In this document: positions 34,047 through 42,001 of the stretch, in pieces | How the letters are laid out: each line of letters starts with the position of its first letter | Numbering within the stretch: position 1 is the first letter of the stretch | Position numbers and translations under genes: made by a program | Notes under the pieces: generated by a model | What the model was told of the DNA's origin: nothing | The model's database searches: none | Seen by the model: only the letters and a program-made list of their open reading frames with translations | DNA from: Oligoflexus sp. | GTDB taxonomy: Bacteria > Bdellovibrionota_B > Oligoflexia > Oligoflexales > Oligoflexaceae | Reading direction: 5' to 3' | NCBI RefSeq assembly: GCF_035712445.1 | Contig: NZ_DASTAT010000074.1 | Span: forward strand, 1 to 55,251 | DNA: 55,251 bases

Positions 34047-35852
34047 ATGCGAAGAACTTGGAAATACGGAATACTACTGCTGCTCCTCCTGGGCGGGTTT
34101 TGGCTGGTTCGCCTGCTTTTCCTGAGGCCCTTGAATATCGATCACTTTTTCGATCGCACCTTCCTTCTTTATGCTCTCGACAGCCCGGAATATCTTTCCA
34201 CCATACGGATTCTTGATCAGTACGGGATCACCTCGCATCGCAAGCATCTGGATGATATTTCCGTGCAGTCCCTGGATCGCTTGGAGCGTTTCGTCACGCA
34301 GAGCGAGGCTACCCTGCAGGGGTATGCGCGGGCGGACCTGAACGAAAAGCAGGCGCTGTCCTATGATGTCTTCACCTGGTATCTGCGCTCGCTCAAAAAT
34401 GCCACGGGGCCCTGGCGCTTTCATGATTATCCTTTGAATCCCCTCAGCGGCGTGCAGAATGATTTCCCGGTTTTCATGCAGGAAGTCCACACCGTGGAAA
34501 GCCGGGCCGAAGCGCGGGATTACGTGGCTCGTCTTTATGCGGCGCGGGACAAGTTCGATCAGCTGATCGAAGGTTTGAAGATTCGTAAGGACAAGGGCAT
34601 CGTTCCCCCCGACTTCATTTTGGATCGCGTGCTGGACACTATGCGCGCTTTCATTGCCGTTCCGCATCGGGAGAATATTCTCTATACGTCCTTCGATCAG
34701 AAGCTGCGCGCGGCCACGGCTATCGACGAGAAGGATAGGGACATCTATCGAACAGGTGCGGAAGAGGCTCTGCGCGATGCTGTTTATCCTGCCTATCAAA
34801 AACTGATCGCCGTCGCGGAAGATCTGCGGAAAGTCGCGAGCAGCGACGCCGGAGTGTGGAAATGGCCGAACGGAGTCGATTACTATCGTTATATCCTGGC
34901 TGAACATACGACCCTCGATCTGGATCCTGAGGCTGTCCATCAGCTGGGTTTGAATGAGGTGGCGCGTGTTCAGGATGAGCTGCGGGCTTTGCTGGTCAAG
35001 CAGGGTTTTCCCGGAGCCGACTTGAGTGCCATGATGGAAGGACTTGAAGCGGATTCGCGCTTTTACTATGCGGATAATGAAGAGGGCCGTGCCCAGATTC
35101 TTAAGGATTATCAGGCCATCATCGACGAGGCCGCGCAGAATCTGGGCCAGGACTTCATAGCCATGCCCAAGGCCAGGGTCAAGGTCGAGCGGGCGCCGTC
35201 CTATATGGAAAAATCCGCGCCCGCGGGTTCGTATTCCATGCCGTCCGTCGATGGGAGCCGCGAGGGGATTTTCTATGCGAACCTCGGTGACATTCGCAGC
35301 ACGACGAAGTATGGAATGCGGACACTCGCTTATCACGAAACCATACCCGGGCATCATCTGCAGGTGGCTTTGAATCAGGAGCTGAAGGATCTGCCTTTGT
35401 TCCGGCGTGATATGAATTTCACAGCCTATGTGGAAGGCTGGGCGCTTTATGCGGAACGACTCGCCTTTGAAGCCGGTTTGGAAAAGGATCCCTTCGATTC
35501 GATCGGTCGTCTGCGGGCTGAACTGAATCGCGCGGCGCGGCTTGTGGTTGATACGGGCCTTCACGCGAAACGTTGGACGCGGCAGGAGGCGATCGATTAT
35601 CTGCGAAAAGAAGCGGTCATGCCCGCACCTCAGGCCGTGCGCGAAGTGGAGCGCTATGTGGTGGTTCCGGGGCAGGCCTGTTCCTACATGATCGGCATGC
35701 TGAAATTTTTGGAATTACGTAGCAAGGCCCAGGCAGCCCTGGGCGACCGATTCAATCGAAAAGCTTTTCATCAGGCGGTTTTGGAAAATGGCGCCATGCC
35801 GCTGATCCTTCTGGAAGAGCGGGTGGAACGATGGATCGCACAACAGCGTTGA
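34047..35852 (+). CDS. DUF885-family predicted zinc metallopeptidase, membrane-anchored
   Basis: A 601-residue protein of the DUF885 family. It has one N-terminal hydrophobic segment (Y-G-I-L-L-L-L-L-L-G-G-F-W-L-V), so it is probably tethered to the inner membrane with its body in the periplasm. The gluzincin-like motif is H-E-T-I-P-G-H-H (His430, Glu431, His436/437), with a downstream E-G-W-A-L-Y-A-E that supplies the further ligand. The family is predicted to act on peptides or dipeptides; substrates are uncertain. The ATG at 34047 has GAGGC upstream. The SDR gene follows after seven bases, so the two form an operon. Confidence 0.85.
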   Translation: MRRTWKYGILLLLLLGGFWLVRLLFLRPLNIDHFFDRTFLLYALDSPEYLSTIRILDQYGITSHRKHLDDISVQSLDRLERFVTQSEATLQGYARADLNEKQALSYDVFTWYLRSLKNATGPWRFHDYPLNPLSGVQNDFPVFMQEVHTVESRAEARDYVARLYAARDKFDQLIEGLKIRKDKGIVPPDFILDRVLDTMRAFIAVPHRENILYTSFDQKLRAATAIDEKDRDIYRTGAEEALRDAVYPAYQKLIAVAEDLRKVASSDAGVWKWPNGVDYYRYILAEHTTLDLDPEAVHQLGLNEVARVQDELRALLVKQGFPGADLSAMMEGLEADSRFYYADNEEGRAQILKDYQAIIDEAAQNLGQDFIAMPKARVKVERAPSYMEKSAPAGSYSMPSVDGSREGIFYANLGDIRSTTKYGMRTLAYHETIPGHHLQVALNQELKDLPLFRRDMNFTAYVEGWALYAERLAFEAGLEKDPFDSIGRLRAELNRAARLVVDTGLHAKRWTRQEAIDYLRKEAVMPAPQAVREVERYVVVPGQACSYMIGMLKFLELRSKAQAALGDRFNRKAFHQAVLENGAMPLILLEERVERWIAQQR

Positions 35853-35859
35853 GGGGCCC

Positions 35860-36606
35860 ATGAAATCCAAAGAAGATCTTGTCATCATCACCGGCCACAG
35901 TTCTGGGCTCGGTCGAGCCTTGCTGGATGTTTGCCTTCAGGACGGTACGCATGTCCTTGGCATTGCGCGGCGCCGGCTGGACCTTCAGCATCCAAGGCTG
36001 CGGCAAATCCAGGCGGATTTCAGCGCGCAGGACCATGGCATCGAACAGGTCCTGCAGCCGCTGTCTCTGCTTGATACCGATCACAACGCCTGGAAGAGTG
36101 TGGCGCTGGTGAATAACGCCGGAACCATGCATCCGGTGGGCGCGATCGGACAGCTGGATGCAGCCGGCATCGCGGCCAGTCTTCACACCAACCTTACCGT
36201 GCCTTTGCAGCTTTGCAATTGGCTCCTGCGTAAATTTCCAGCGCAGTCCCTTCGGATCGCACAAATTTCCAGTGGCGCCTCGCACAAGCCCTATGCGGGT
36301 TGGGGTGTTTACTGCAGCAGCAAAGCCGGTCTGCGCATGGCGGCTCAGGTCATGGCAGCAGAAGCCGAGATTTCAGGCCGCGATCTGCGCATGGTGGTTT
36401 ATGAGCCCGGAGTTTTAAATAGTCCGATGCAGACCGAGTTGCGGCAGATTCCGGCCACGACCTTTCCTCAGGTGGAACGTTTTCGACAGCTGGAAAGCAG
36501 CGGTCAGCTGGTGGCACCCGAGGATTCCGCGCGTGAACTCTGGCAGATCCTGAATCGCTCCGATCTGCCCTTTTATCTGGAAACACGCTACGGGTCGGCC
36601 CGCTGA
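35860..36606 (+). CDS. Short-chain dehydrogenase/reductase
   Basis: A 248-residue classical SDR. The cofactor motif is I-T-G-H-S-S-G-L-G (T-G-x-x-x-G-x-G), with V-N-N-A-G-T, a catalytic Ser in Q-I-S-S-G-A-S, and Y-C-S-S-K (Tyr-x-x-x-Lys). Sequence style is closest to sepiapterin-reductase-like SDRs. It should reduce a carbonyl with NAD(P)H in the cytoplasm. The start follows GAGGGGCCC. It is co-transcribed with the DUF885 peptidase gene. The substrate is unknown. Confidence 0.9.
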   Translation: MKSKEDLVIITGHSSGLGRALLDVCLQDGTHVLGIARRRLDLQHPRLRQIQADFSAQDHGIEQVLQPLSLLDTDHNAWKSVALVNNAGTMHPVGAIGQLDAAGIAASLHTNLTVPLQLCNWLLRKFPAQSLRIAQISSGASHKPYAGWGVYCSSKAGLRMAAQVMAAEAEISGRDLRMVVYEPGVLNSPMQTELRQIPATTFPQVERFRQLESSGQLVAPEDSARELWQILNRSDLPFYLETRYGSAR

Positions 36607-36645
36607 GTGTACAGTCGTTGCACGAAATCCTCACATGAGTTTTAC

Positions 36646-36674
36646 TTGTGCCCGGGTGTTTCAGGCACTAAGAT
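36646..36674 (+). promoter_or_regulatory. Candidate promoter of the 36722 gene
   Basis: TTGTGC (36646-36651), 17 bases, TAAGAT (36669-36674). Both boxes match four of six consensus bases with ideal spacing, 48 bases before the start codon. Confidence 0.4.
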
Positions 36675-36721
36675 CGCTCCCATTGTCCTTATACAAAAAT
36701 TTGGAACATATGGAGCTGGCC

Positions 36722-37567
36722 ATGAAAAGTCTGCGACCGATGCTTTTGGCTGCAATGGGTTTAGGTCTGACCGGAACGGTATGGGCTGCGAGCGACTGTC
36801 AGCATGCGTATGAGAAGTTTTTTCCTTATGACCTGCCGATGGGCAACGAACAGGCCTACATCAATGTCCACAGCGAAGTCCGTTTGAGTTACGACTGCCA
36901 GGTGGCCCAGGCCTTTGCCGGTGCTGAAGCGCGCGCCGGCGTCTTCGACCTTGATCTGAATCTTCTGCAGGCGGAAGCCAGGGCAGAGGCCCGGACGGGC
37001 GAGCCGGCAAGAGCTGGTGCCCGCGTTTTGGTCATGGGTTTTGAAGTGGCCCGCGAGGATCTGGATCTGGATTCCATGCTGGATGTCGCGATCAGTCCCG
37101 AACCCGAGCTTGACGTGTCGGGTTCCTTGACCCTGAACGTCGGCCCTGTGCCGGTTCCTGTGAAATATGGGGTCACCACCAATGCCCGGATGTCGATCCG
37201 CGGCGGAACCAAGGGTTTTGGTGTGGCTTTGAACCTGGAACCCGCCGCAAGCGCTCAGGTTTATGTCCAGGCCGGAGTCGATATTGCGATCGCTGAAGCC
37301 ATCGCCCGGGGTGATGTGGTTTTGGTCGACGATGTGTTGCGCAATGATATCGCGCTCTTTTTCGAAGACAGCGACCGGGGTTACATTCTTTTCGATGCCA
37401 CGAGCCGCAATGCCCTGGACGCTCTGCGCGGGCATGTGTTCATCCGAGCCAAAGCCGGTCTGGGTCCTGTTTCCAAATCCTACGAACGCGACCTCCTGCG
37501 CTGGGACGGTTACCATCACGATGAATTGCTCTTTGACTATTCCGAGCGTGTCGCTATCCTGAAATAA
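36722..37567 (+). CDS. Secreted protein, unknown function
   Basis: About 281 residues with a signal peptide (M-K-S-L-R-P-M-L-L-A-A-M, cleavage near V-W-A-A-S). The mature protein is rich in short beta strands and in Ala/Val, with only a few Cys near the N-terminus (S-D-C-Q-H, Y-D-C-Q-V). No family is recognised. I chose ATG 36722 because GGAG lies six bases before it; ATG 36710 and the longer frame lack a site and would spoil the signal peptide. A promoter-like pair lies upstream and a hairpin follows the stop. Confidence 0.75.
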   Translation: MKSLRPMLLAAMGLGLTGTVWAASDCQHAYEKFFPYDLPMGNEQAYINVHSEVRLSYDCQVAQAFAGAEARAGVFDLDLNLLQAEARAEARTGEPARAGARVLVMGFEVAREDLDLDSMLDVAISPEPELDVSGSLTLNVGPVPVPVKYGVTTNARMSIRGGTKGFGVALNLEPAASAQVYVQAGVDIAIAEAIARGDVVLVDDVLRNDIALFFEDSDRGYILFDATSRNALDALRGHVFIRAKAGLGPVSKSYERDLLRWDGYHHDELLFDYSERVAILK

Positions 37568-37585
37568 GCTTTTAGCAGAATCGCG

Positions 37586-37612
37586 CAGGGTCTCGCATGA
37601 TGCGAAACCCTG
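37586..37612 (+). terminator. Hairpin after the 36722 gene, possible weak terminator
   Basis: CAGGGT (37586-37591) pairs with ACCCTG (37607-37612), and TCGCA with TGCGA inside. It lies 18 bases after the stop. No T run follows (TCCCTC), so termination would be weak or need Rho. Confidence 0.4.
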
Positions 37613-37636
37613 TCCCTCTATGAAGAAAGGGGCTTC

Positions 37637-39511
37637 ATGAAGAAACGCCTCCTTATCGTGCTCGGGATCGGTCTTCTGACCTTCCTGACCGCCACGGGTC
37701 TTTATTATGTCAGACCCGAGGCACTTTATTCCAAAGCTCCGCGCTCCGGATCATCCCGGATCACTCCGATCTGGACGCCGCAGGATATTCCCCTTTGGAC
37801 TTTGGTGCGGGGAGAAGAGCTGATCTATGATTTGAACTATAGCGGTCTCGGGCATTTTCCCGGACAAAGCGATCAGGGCTTTCAGGTGGAACTGGTCGGC
37901 ACTCTGCATATCCTCGTATTATCCGAGGAAACCGATGGCTATCGCGTCTGGCTCAGCATTCGACCGGAGGGATCACCGCAGCTCACCCATATTCCAGCGC
38001 CGCTGCGGTCGACTCTTCTGAAAGGTTGGGTGGAAGGAACGGGCGCACGCCTCGCGACCCGCGGTTTTTTTCTGCAGCCCGAAATCAGCAGCGAAACCGA
38101 TGGCGCCGTTGCCCAGTTCTGGCAGTCGCTGGGCGAGCGCACGCAGGTTGTGCTTCCGGCTTCGTTGGCCACACCCACCTGGGATCAGCAGGAAAGCATG
38201 GCCGGTGGCGCGACTATGGCCCGCTATGAAATAGATCCTACATCTTTGAGCCCAGCGCTCTTTGCTGAGAAGATTTATATCCAAAAATCCTTTGATGCAG
38301 CGCCGATACCACAAAAGAAAATCAGTGGTGAAAGTTTGATCCTGATGCGGCCGCATTTCGAGGGTCTGGAGCAGCTGCAGGCCGATACGCGCGAAGTGCA
38401 GGACTTGAATGGCCAAAGCTGGTCCAGCGATACGGTGCTGAAACTTCATTGGCAGAAGCGAATCACGCAGAATGAAACGCGGGTCGCCAGTCTGGAAGCG
38501 CGCTGGGGTCAAAGCCAAAGCGAGGGCGGTTCCAGTGAAGAGGCCAGCATTCAGAAGGTCGCGCTCGGCAGCCTTGGACTCGAAGATCTTTGGGGACAGA
38601 TGCATCAGCCGGGGACGCAGAACTCACAGGAACTCTATCTGAAGCTCAAAGCCTGGATTTACCTGCATCCGCTCGAAATTCGCCGGCTCATGGAACGTCT
38701 GAAGGTTCTGGATGAAAGCGATCCCGCCCTGAAGATGACCATTCGTGCTTTGGCCGCTTCGGGTCAGCCTGAGGCGCAGAAGGCCCTGGTCGATCTTTTG
38801 GATCAAAGGCAAAGCGATGTGCCGCTGGCGCGAAAAATCATCACGACCCTTGGCCTCCTTCCTGAACCCGCGCGTGAAGCGCAGGAATCTTTGGAGAACT
38901 TCAGTCGTGGTCCCGAGGATTCCCCGGTCCGGCGCAGCAGTCGTCTGGCGCTCGGGATGATGGGGCAAAGGTTGAGTCAGGTTCAAAATCCCGAAGCGCA
39001 AAAAAGAGCGCAGCATTTGGAGGCCCTGGCTTTGCAAAATCTGAGGCAGGCCGAGGGACTCGGTGCCACCACCGAAGCACTTGCCGTGCTCGGCAATTGC
39101 GGAGTCAGCCGGATCGAGGACCTGGACCCTTGGCTGACGCATCCAGATCCCGCGATTCGCGGTCAGGCTTTCTTTGCGCTGCGTTTTGCCAAGCCCTTGA
39201 ACACGCCTGATTACCTTGTCCTTCATTATCCTATGGAAGCTTCGGCTGAAGTCAGGCGGCAGATCCTGCAGGCAATCAGTCTCCGCACCCCTGATGACGC
39301 GTGGTTTCAGGCGCTGCGTAAACTCGCGGCACAGGCCTTGCCCGACGATGATAAGATCACGCTCGCCAAGAGTCTTGTGGGGACTGTGAGGAAGTATCGC
39401 GAATCTTCGCTGAAAATAATCGCGCAGCTCCTGGAGCAAACCCAGGATGCCGCGGTGCGTGAAAGTCTGGCAAAGTATCAGGAAACCGCGAAAAAGCAGG
39501 TTGCGCTTTAA
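37637..39511 (+). CDS. Membrane-anchored protein resembling large lipid-transfer proteins (beta domain plus helical repeats)
   Basis: A 624-residue protein. Residues 1-25 are one hydrophobic anchor or signal. Residues about 50-270 are a beta-rich domain that begins L-V-R-G-E-E-L-I-Y-D-L-N-Y-S-G and continues E-L-V-G-T-L-H-I-L-V-L, the pattern at the start of the vitellogenin N-terminal (lipoprotein N-terminal) domain. From about 320 on come HEAT-like helical pairs (A-L-K-M-T-I-R-A-L-A-A-S-G-Q-P-E-A-Q-K-A-L-V-D-L-L). A beta-barrel followed by a helical superhelix is the build of apoB/MTP-type lipid-transfer proteins. The likeness is by eye. The start follows AAAGGGG in a short stem-loop. The stop is four bases from the convergent lipoprotein gene. 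Confidence 0.6.
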   Translation: MKKRLLIVLGIGLLTFLTATGLYYVRPEALYSKAPRSGSSRITPIWTPQDIPLWTLVRGEELIYDLNYSGLGHFPGQSDQGFQVELVGTLHILVLSEETDGYRVWLSIRPEGSPQLTHIPAPLRSTLLKGWVEGTGARLATRGFFLQPEISSETDGAVAQFWQSLGERTQVVLPASLATPTWDQQESMAGGATMARYEIDPTSLSPALFAEKIYIQKSFDAAPIPQKKISGESLILMRPHFEGLEQLQADTREVQDLNGQSWSSDTVLKLHWQKRITQNETRVASLEARWGQSQSEGGSSEEASIQKVALGSLGLEDLWGQMHQPGTQNSQELYLKLKAWIYLHPLEIRRLMERLKVLDESDPALKMTIRALAASGQPEAQKALVDLLDQRQSDVPLARKIITTLGLLPEPAREAQESLENFSRGPEDSPVRRSSRLALGMMGQRLSQVQNPEAQKRAQHLEALALQNLRQAEGLGATTEALAVLGNCGVSRIEDLDPWLTHPDPAIRGQAFFALRFAKPLNTPDYLVLHYPMEASAEVRRQILQAISLRTPDDAWFQALRKLAAQALPDDDKITLAKSLVGTVRKYRESSLKIIAQLLEQTQDAAVRESLAKYQETAKKQVAL

Positions 39512-39515
39512 CGCA

Positions 39516-40169
39516 TCAATTGATGATGTTCAGCGGCTGCGTCACAGCCTGAGCACTGCCTATGCGCAGAAAGCTTTTGATTTGCGTGTCGGCTTCATTG
39601 CGCGGCAGCACCTGGATATTCTCCAGCTTGATTTCCAGGATCAGCTTCTCGAGCTGGCTGGAATAGCTGAAATTCTGCGTGGTCCAGTGAGCGAAGTTCC
39701 CCGTGTTGCCAAAGAGATCGCTGCCCGTGACGACCTGCAGGATCGACGCTGAAATCTGCATGCCCTGGGTATCAAGGACCGCATAGGCAACAGGCTGAAA
39801 GCCGGTGGCGAGGCTGGCGTCCAGATCGAAGAGGATGGGCTGATCCTTCAGCGATTGCACCGAACCGTCCTTGCAATTCAATACGGAAAGTTCATAACGC
39901 AGCGTCTGTGTACCGAGCTGCGTGCTGATGCCATTCGACAGGAGTTTGGCCTGCGTGATGCCGACCGCATTCTTATCGCAGCCGGCGACTGGTCCTGCGT
40001 TGCCGCTGCCGTTGCCGCTGGCATCACCCGTACCCACAGTGCCGCTTGTGCTTTCCACTTGACCAGGCTCTGCAGCGCCGGCATCGGTTTGACCCGAAAA
40101 CTTACCGCCGGAGCAGGCTGCGGAATGAAAGAAGAAAGCCAAGAAAATGATTTTGCTTGTCGTGCCCAT
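39516..40169 (-). CDS. Predicted lipoprotein with Gly/Ser-rich linker, unknown function
   Basis: A 217-residue protein. Signal M-G-T-T-S-K-I-I-F-L-A-F-F-F-H-S-A-A-C gives a lipobox with Cys19. A low-complexity Gly/Ser/Thr linker follows (about 30-65, T-S-G-T-V-G-T-G-D-A-S-G-N-G-S-G-N), then a beta-rich domain (L-R-Y-E-L-S-V-L-N-C, I-L-F-D-L-D-A-S-L). I chose ATG 40169 (AAGGA seven bases upstream). No family is recognised. It converges on the lipid-transfer-like gene with a palindrome CATCAATTGATG over the junction. Confidence 0.7.
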   Translation of the reverse strand: MGTTSKIIFLAFFFHSAACSGGKFSGQTDAGAAEPGQVESTSGTVGTGDASGNGSGNAGPVAGCDKNAVGITQAKLLSNGISTQLGTQTLRYELSVLNCKDGSVQSLKDQPILFDLDASLATGFQPVAYAVLDTQGMQISASILQVVTGSDLFGNTGNFAHWTTQNFSYSSQLEKLILEIKLENIQVLPRNEADTQIKSFLRIGSAQAVTQPLNIIN

Positions 40170-40303
40170 CGTGGTGTCCTTGTTGCAGTTCATTCAGCAA
40201 ATAAGCAAGGAATATGCCTGGACTTTTGGCTCGAAATCCCTGGCTAAATCGAGGCGCTTGTCAAAACTTTGGACAGACAGTGTGGAAATCGCGACAAAGA
40301 GGG

Positions 40304-40345
40304 AAAAAATTTGGGGGAGAACCGCAAAGCGCTTCTCCCCCCAAA
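40304..40345 (-). terminator. Strong rho-independent terminator on the minus strand
   Basis: TTTGGGGGAGAA (40310-40321) pairs with TTCTCCCCCCAAA (40333-40345, one extra C), giving a 12-bp stem. On the minus strand six T residues follow. It stands 260 bases after the fadL stop, so it ends a separate or extended transcript. Confidence 0.8.
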
Positions 40346-40490
40346 CTTCAATACAGGTTTACCGAATCCAACTCGTTTTAGGAGCTTTTTCGACAAACGG
40401 CTTTCCCAAATTCACTAAGGATGCGACTCACTCCAGTCGCTGATTCATAGCTATCAAAAGCCATCCTTCGCTGCCATGAAAAAACTGCGA
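40304..40490 (-). ncRNA. Candidate small RNA between fadL and the lipoprotein gene
   Basis: A minus-strand transcript of about 180-190 bases is suggested by a promoter-like pair (TTGAAG, 17 bases, CATTAT, around 40492-40522) and a strong terminator at 40304-40345. Only tiny open frames (7 codons or fewer) lie inside, none with a ribosome-binding site. No known RNA family is recognised. It could instead be read-through 3' RNA of fadL. Confidence 0.35.
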
Positions 40491-40567
40491 TGAATAATGC
40501 TGGCGGGGACTATTTGCTTCAAGACGGGTCAGACCTTGGGATTTGGGGTGGGCCGGATACCGCTGTG

Positions 40568-40595
40568 GAAAACGGCTCCCGCCCGGGAGGCGGGA
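40568..40595 (-). terminator. Terminator of the lipase-fadL operon
   Basis: TCCCGCC (40577-40583) and GGCGGGA (40589-40595) form a perfect 7-bp stem with a 5-base loop, followed on the minus strand by GCCGTTTTCC. It starts 11 bases after the fadL stop. Confidence 0.65.
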
Positions 40596-40606
40596 ACCCT
40601 TTGGAA

Positions 40607-41977
40607 TTACAGACTGATGTTCATCTGCGCGGCAAAGATGTTGCCGTCGATTTCCGAGGAACCCACGACTTTCGCATAGAAAGGCTGGCCCACGAATTCG
40701 CGGGTATCGTTGATGCCGGTCTTGGTCTGGCTCACGCGGCTGTAGCCAAGGTCCAAGGACGCAGTTTCATTGAAGATATAGCTGCCGCCGAGCGAATAGA
40801 ACCGCATGTCGCCCGTGGGGATGCGCAGCGTGCGGCGTTCGTTCGGAACAGGGGAGTTGTCATACGCGTAACCCGTGCGGAGCGTAAGACCAGGGGTCAC
40901 AGCATAATCAAGGCCCACCGAGTAACGCAGGGCATCTTCCCAGCGCTCATCCACGCGACTGGCAACCGCGCCGCTGTCTTTTCTGTAGATACTGAGTTCT
41001 TCAAAGTTGCTCCAGCTCGTCTGCGTGATGTCGGCGCTCAACTGAAGGCCGGCACCCAGGCCCTGCACGTAGCTGAGGCTGATGATTTCAGGCAGCTGCA
41101 GCGGGGCAGTCGCGGCGAAATCACGGAAGGAATCCACGGTCGGTGTGCCTTTGAACGTGGTGTCACCTTCAAGGTTGGCATCGACTGTCGAACGGTAGGA
41201 AAGACCGATGCGGCTCGATTCCGTGAAGGACAGGAGTATACCGGCGTTCCAACCGTAGCCCCAGGCATCACCTTCCACCGAGCTGGAACCCAGAGTCTGG
41301 CCGTTGGGAGCGACGATCGCTTCACCTGTTTGCGGGTTCAGGGCGACAACACCGGGGGCGAGAAAAAGAGGGCTGGCCGAAGGGTTGGCCGAGGTCAGTT
41401 CCGCCTGGGCATAGACCGCGTTGAAACCAGCGCCGAGCGACAGCATGGGATTCAGCTTGATGGAGACGCTCGGGTTGATGTTGGTCGTGCGGACATTGGA
41501 TTTCTCGGCCGCGATGCGACCTGCGAAGTCAGCATCGTAGCCGGTTTCGCTTGCAAAGTTCGAGAATACGCCGAGGCCGAGAGCGTAGTCTTCGCTCAGG
41601 GGATAAACTGCATAGAGAGCAGGAATAAGGGGGCGTTCTGGAGCTGCGTTGGCGCTGGATACGCCCTGGGCTTTGATGGCTGGAAGGCCAGCTGCCTGGA
41701 GAGCTGGGACGACGATGGTCGATTCTTCGACTTCAATTTTAAGATCGGCATCGATGGTCGCAGCCGATACACTGAATTGCGGTCTTTTAAGACGGCTCAT
41801 GGCTGCAGGGTTGCTGCCGACAGTGGTGGCGTCTTCGCCAGCCGCTGCTTCGCCCGCATAAGCCCGACCGAGGCCGCGTGCGTTTTTTTCCACGATCTGA
41901 TAACCACCGGCCAGGGCCTGGGGTGCGATAGCTGCGAGCGCAGCGACGATTGCACTGTTACGCATATGATTTTGCAT
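40607..41977 (-). CDS. fadL: FadL-family long-chain fatty acid outer-membrane transporter
   Basis: A 456-residue protein with signal peptide (cleavage near P-Q-A-L-A-G) and the FadL N-terminal hatch signature: G-Y-Q-I-V-E-K-N-A-R-G-L-G-R-A-Y-A-G-E-A followed by D-A-T-T-V-G-S-N-P-A-A-M. Later strands carry the usual G-L-S-Y-R-S-T and G-Y-A-Y-D-N-S-P-V blocks. It imports long-chain fatty acids or other hydrophobic molecules by lateral diffusion from the outer membrane. The start at 41977 follows AAGGGAG. It lies 24 bases downstream of a secreted lipase gene, so the pair likely releases and then takes up fatty acids. Confidence 0.9.
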   Translation of the reverse strand: MQNHMRNSAIVAALAAIAPQALAGGYQIVEKNARGLGRAYAGEAAAGEDATTVGSNPAAMSRLKRPQFSVSAATIDADLKIEVEESTIVVPALQAAGLPAIKAQGVSSANAAPERPLIPALYAVYPLSEDYALGLGVFSNFASETGYDADFAGRIAAEKSNVRTTNINPSVSIKLNPMLSLGAGFNAVYAQAELTSANPSASPLFLAPGVVALNPQTGEAIVAPNGQTLGSSSVEGDAWGYGWNAGILLSFTESSRIGLSYRSTVDANLEGDTTFKGTPTVDSFRDFAATAPLQLPEIISLSYVQGLGAGLQLSADITQTSWSNFEELSIYRKDSGAVASRVDERWEDALRYSVGLDYAVTPGLTLRTGYAYDNSPVPNERRTLRIPTGDMRFYSLGGSYIFNETASLDLGYSRVSQTKTGINDTREFVGQPFYAKVVGSSEIDGNIFAAQMNISL

Positions 41978-42001
41978 GAATGAACTCCCTTGTGCTGTTT
42001 T

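Larger units (their letters stand above)
40170..40606. other. Intergenic region with two minus-strand terminators
   Basis: This space lies between the minus-strand fadL gene and the minus-strand lipoprotein gene. It holds the fadL terminator (40568-40595), then a second strong minus-strand terminator (40304-40345), with no open frame of useful size between. The interval is therefore best explained by a small RNA (listed separately). 40170-40300 would hold the lipoprotein's own promoter; I cannot pick the boxes. Confidence 0.5.

Noticed and set aside
34074..35564. A 496-codon minus-strand open frame
   Set aside because: It is antisense to the DUF885 gene, which has a clear H-E-T-x-P-G-H-H motif and a good start.
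40490..41983. A 497-codon plus-strand open frame
   Set aside because: It lies opposite fadL, has no domain character, is rich in Arg/Gly/His as antisense frames of GC-rich genes are, and lacks a ribosome-binding site.
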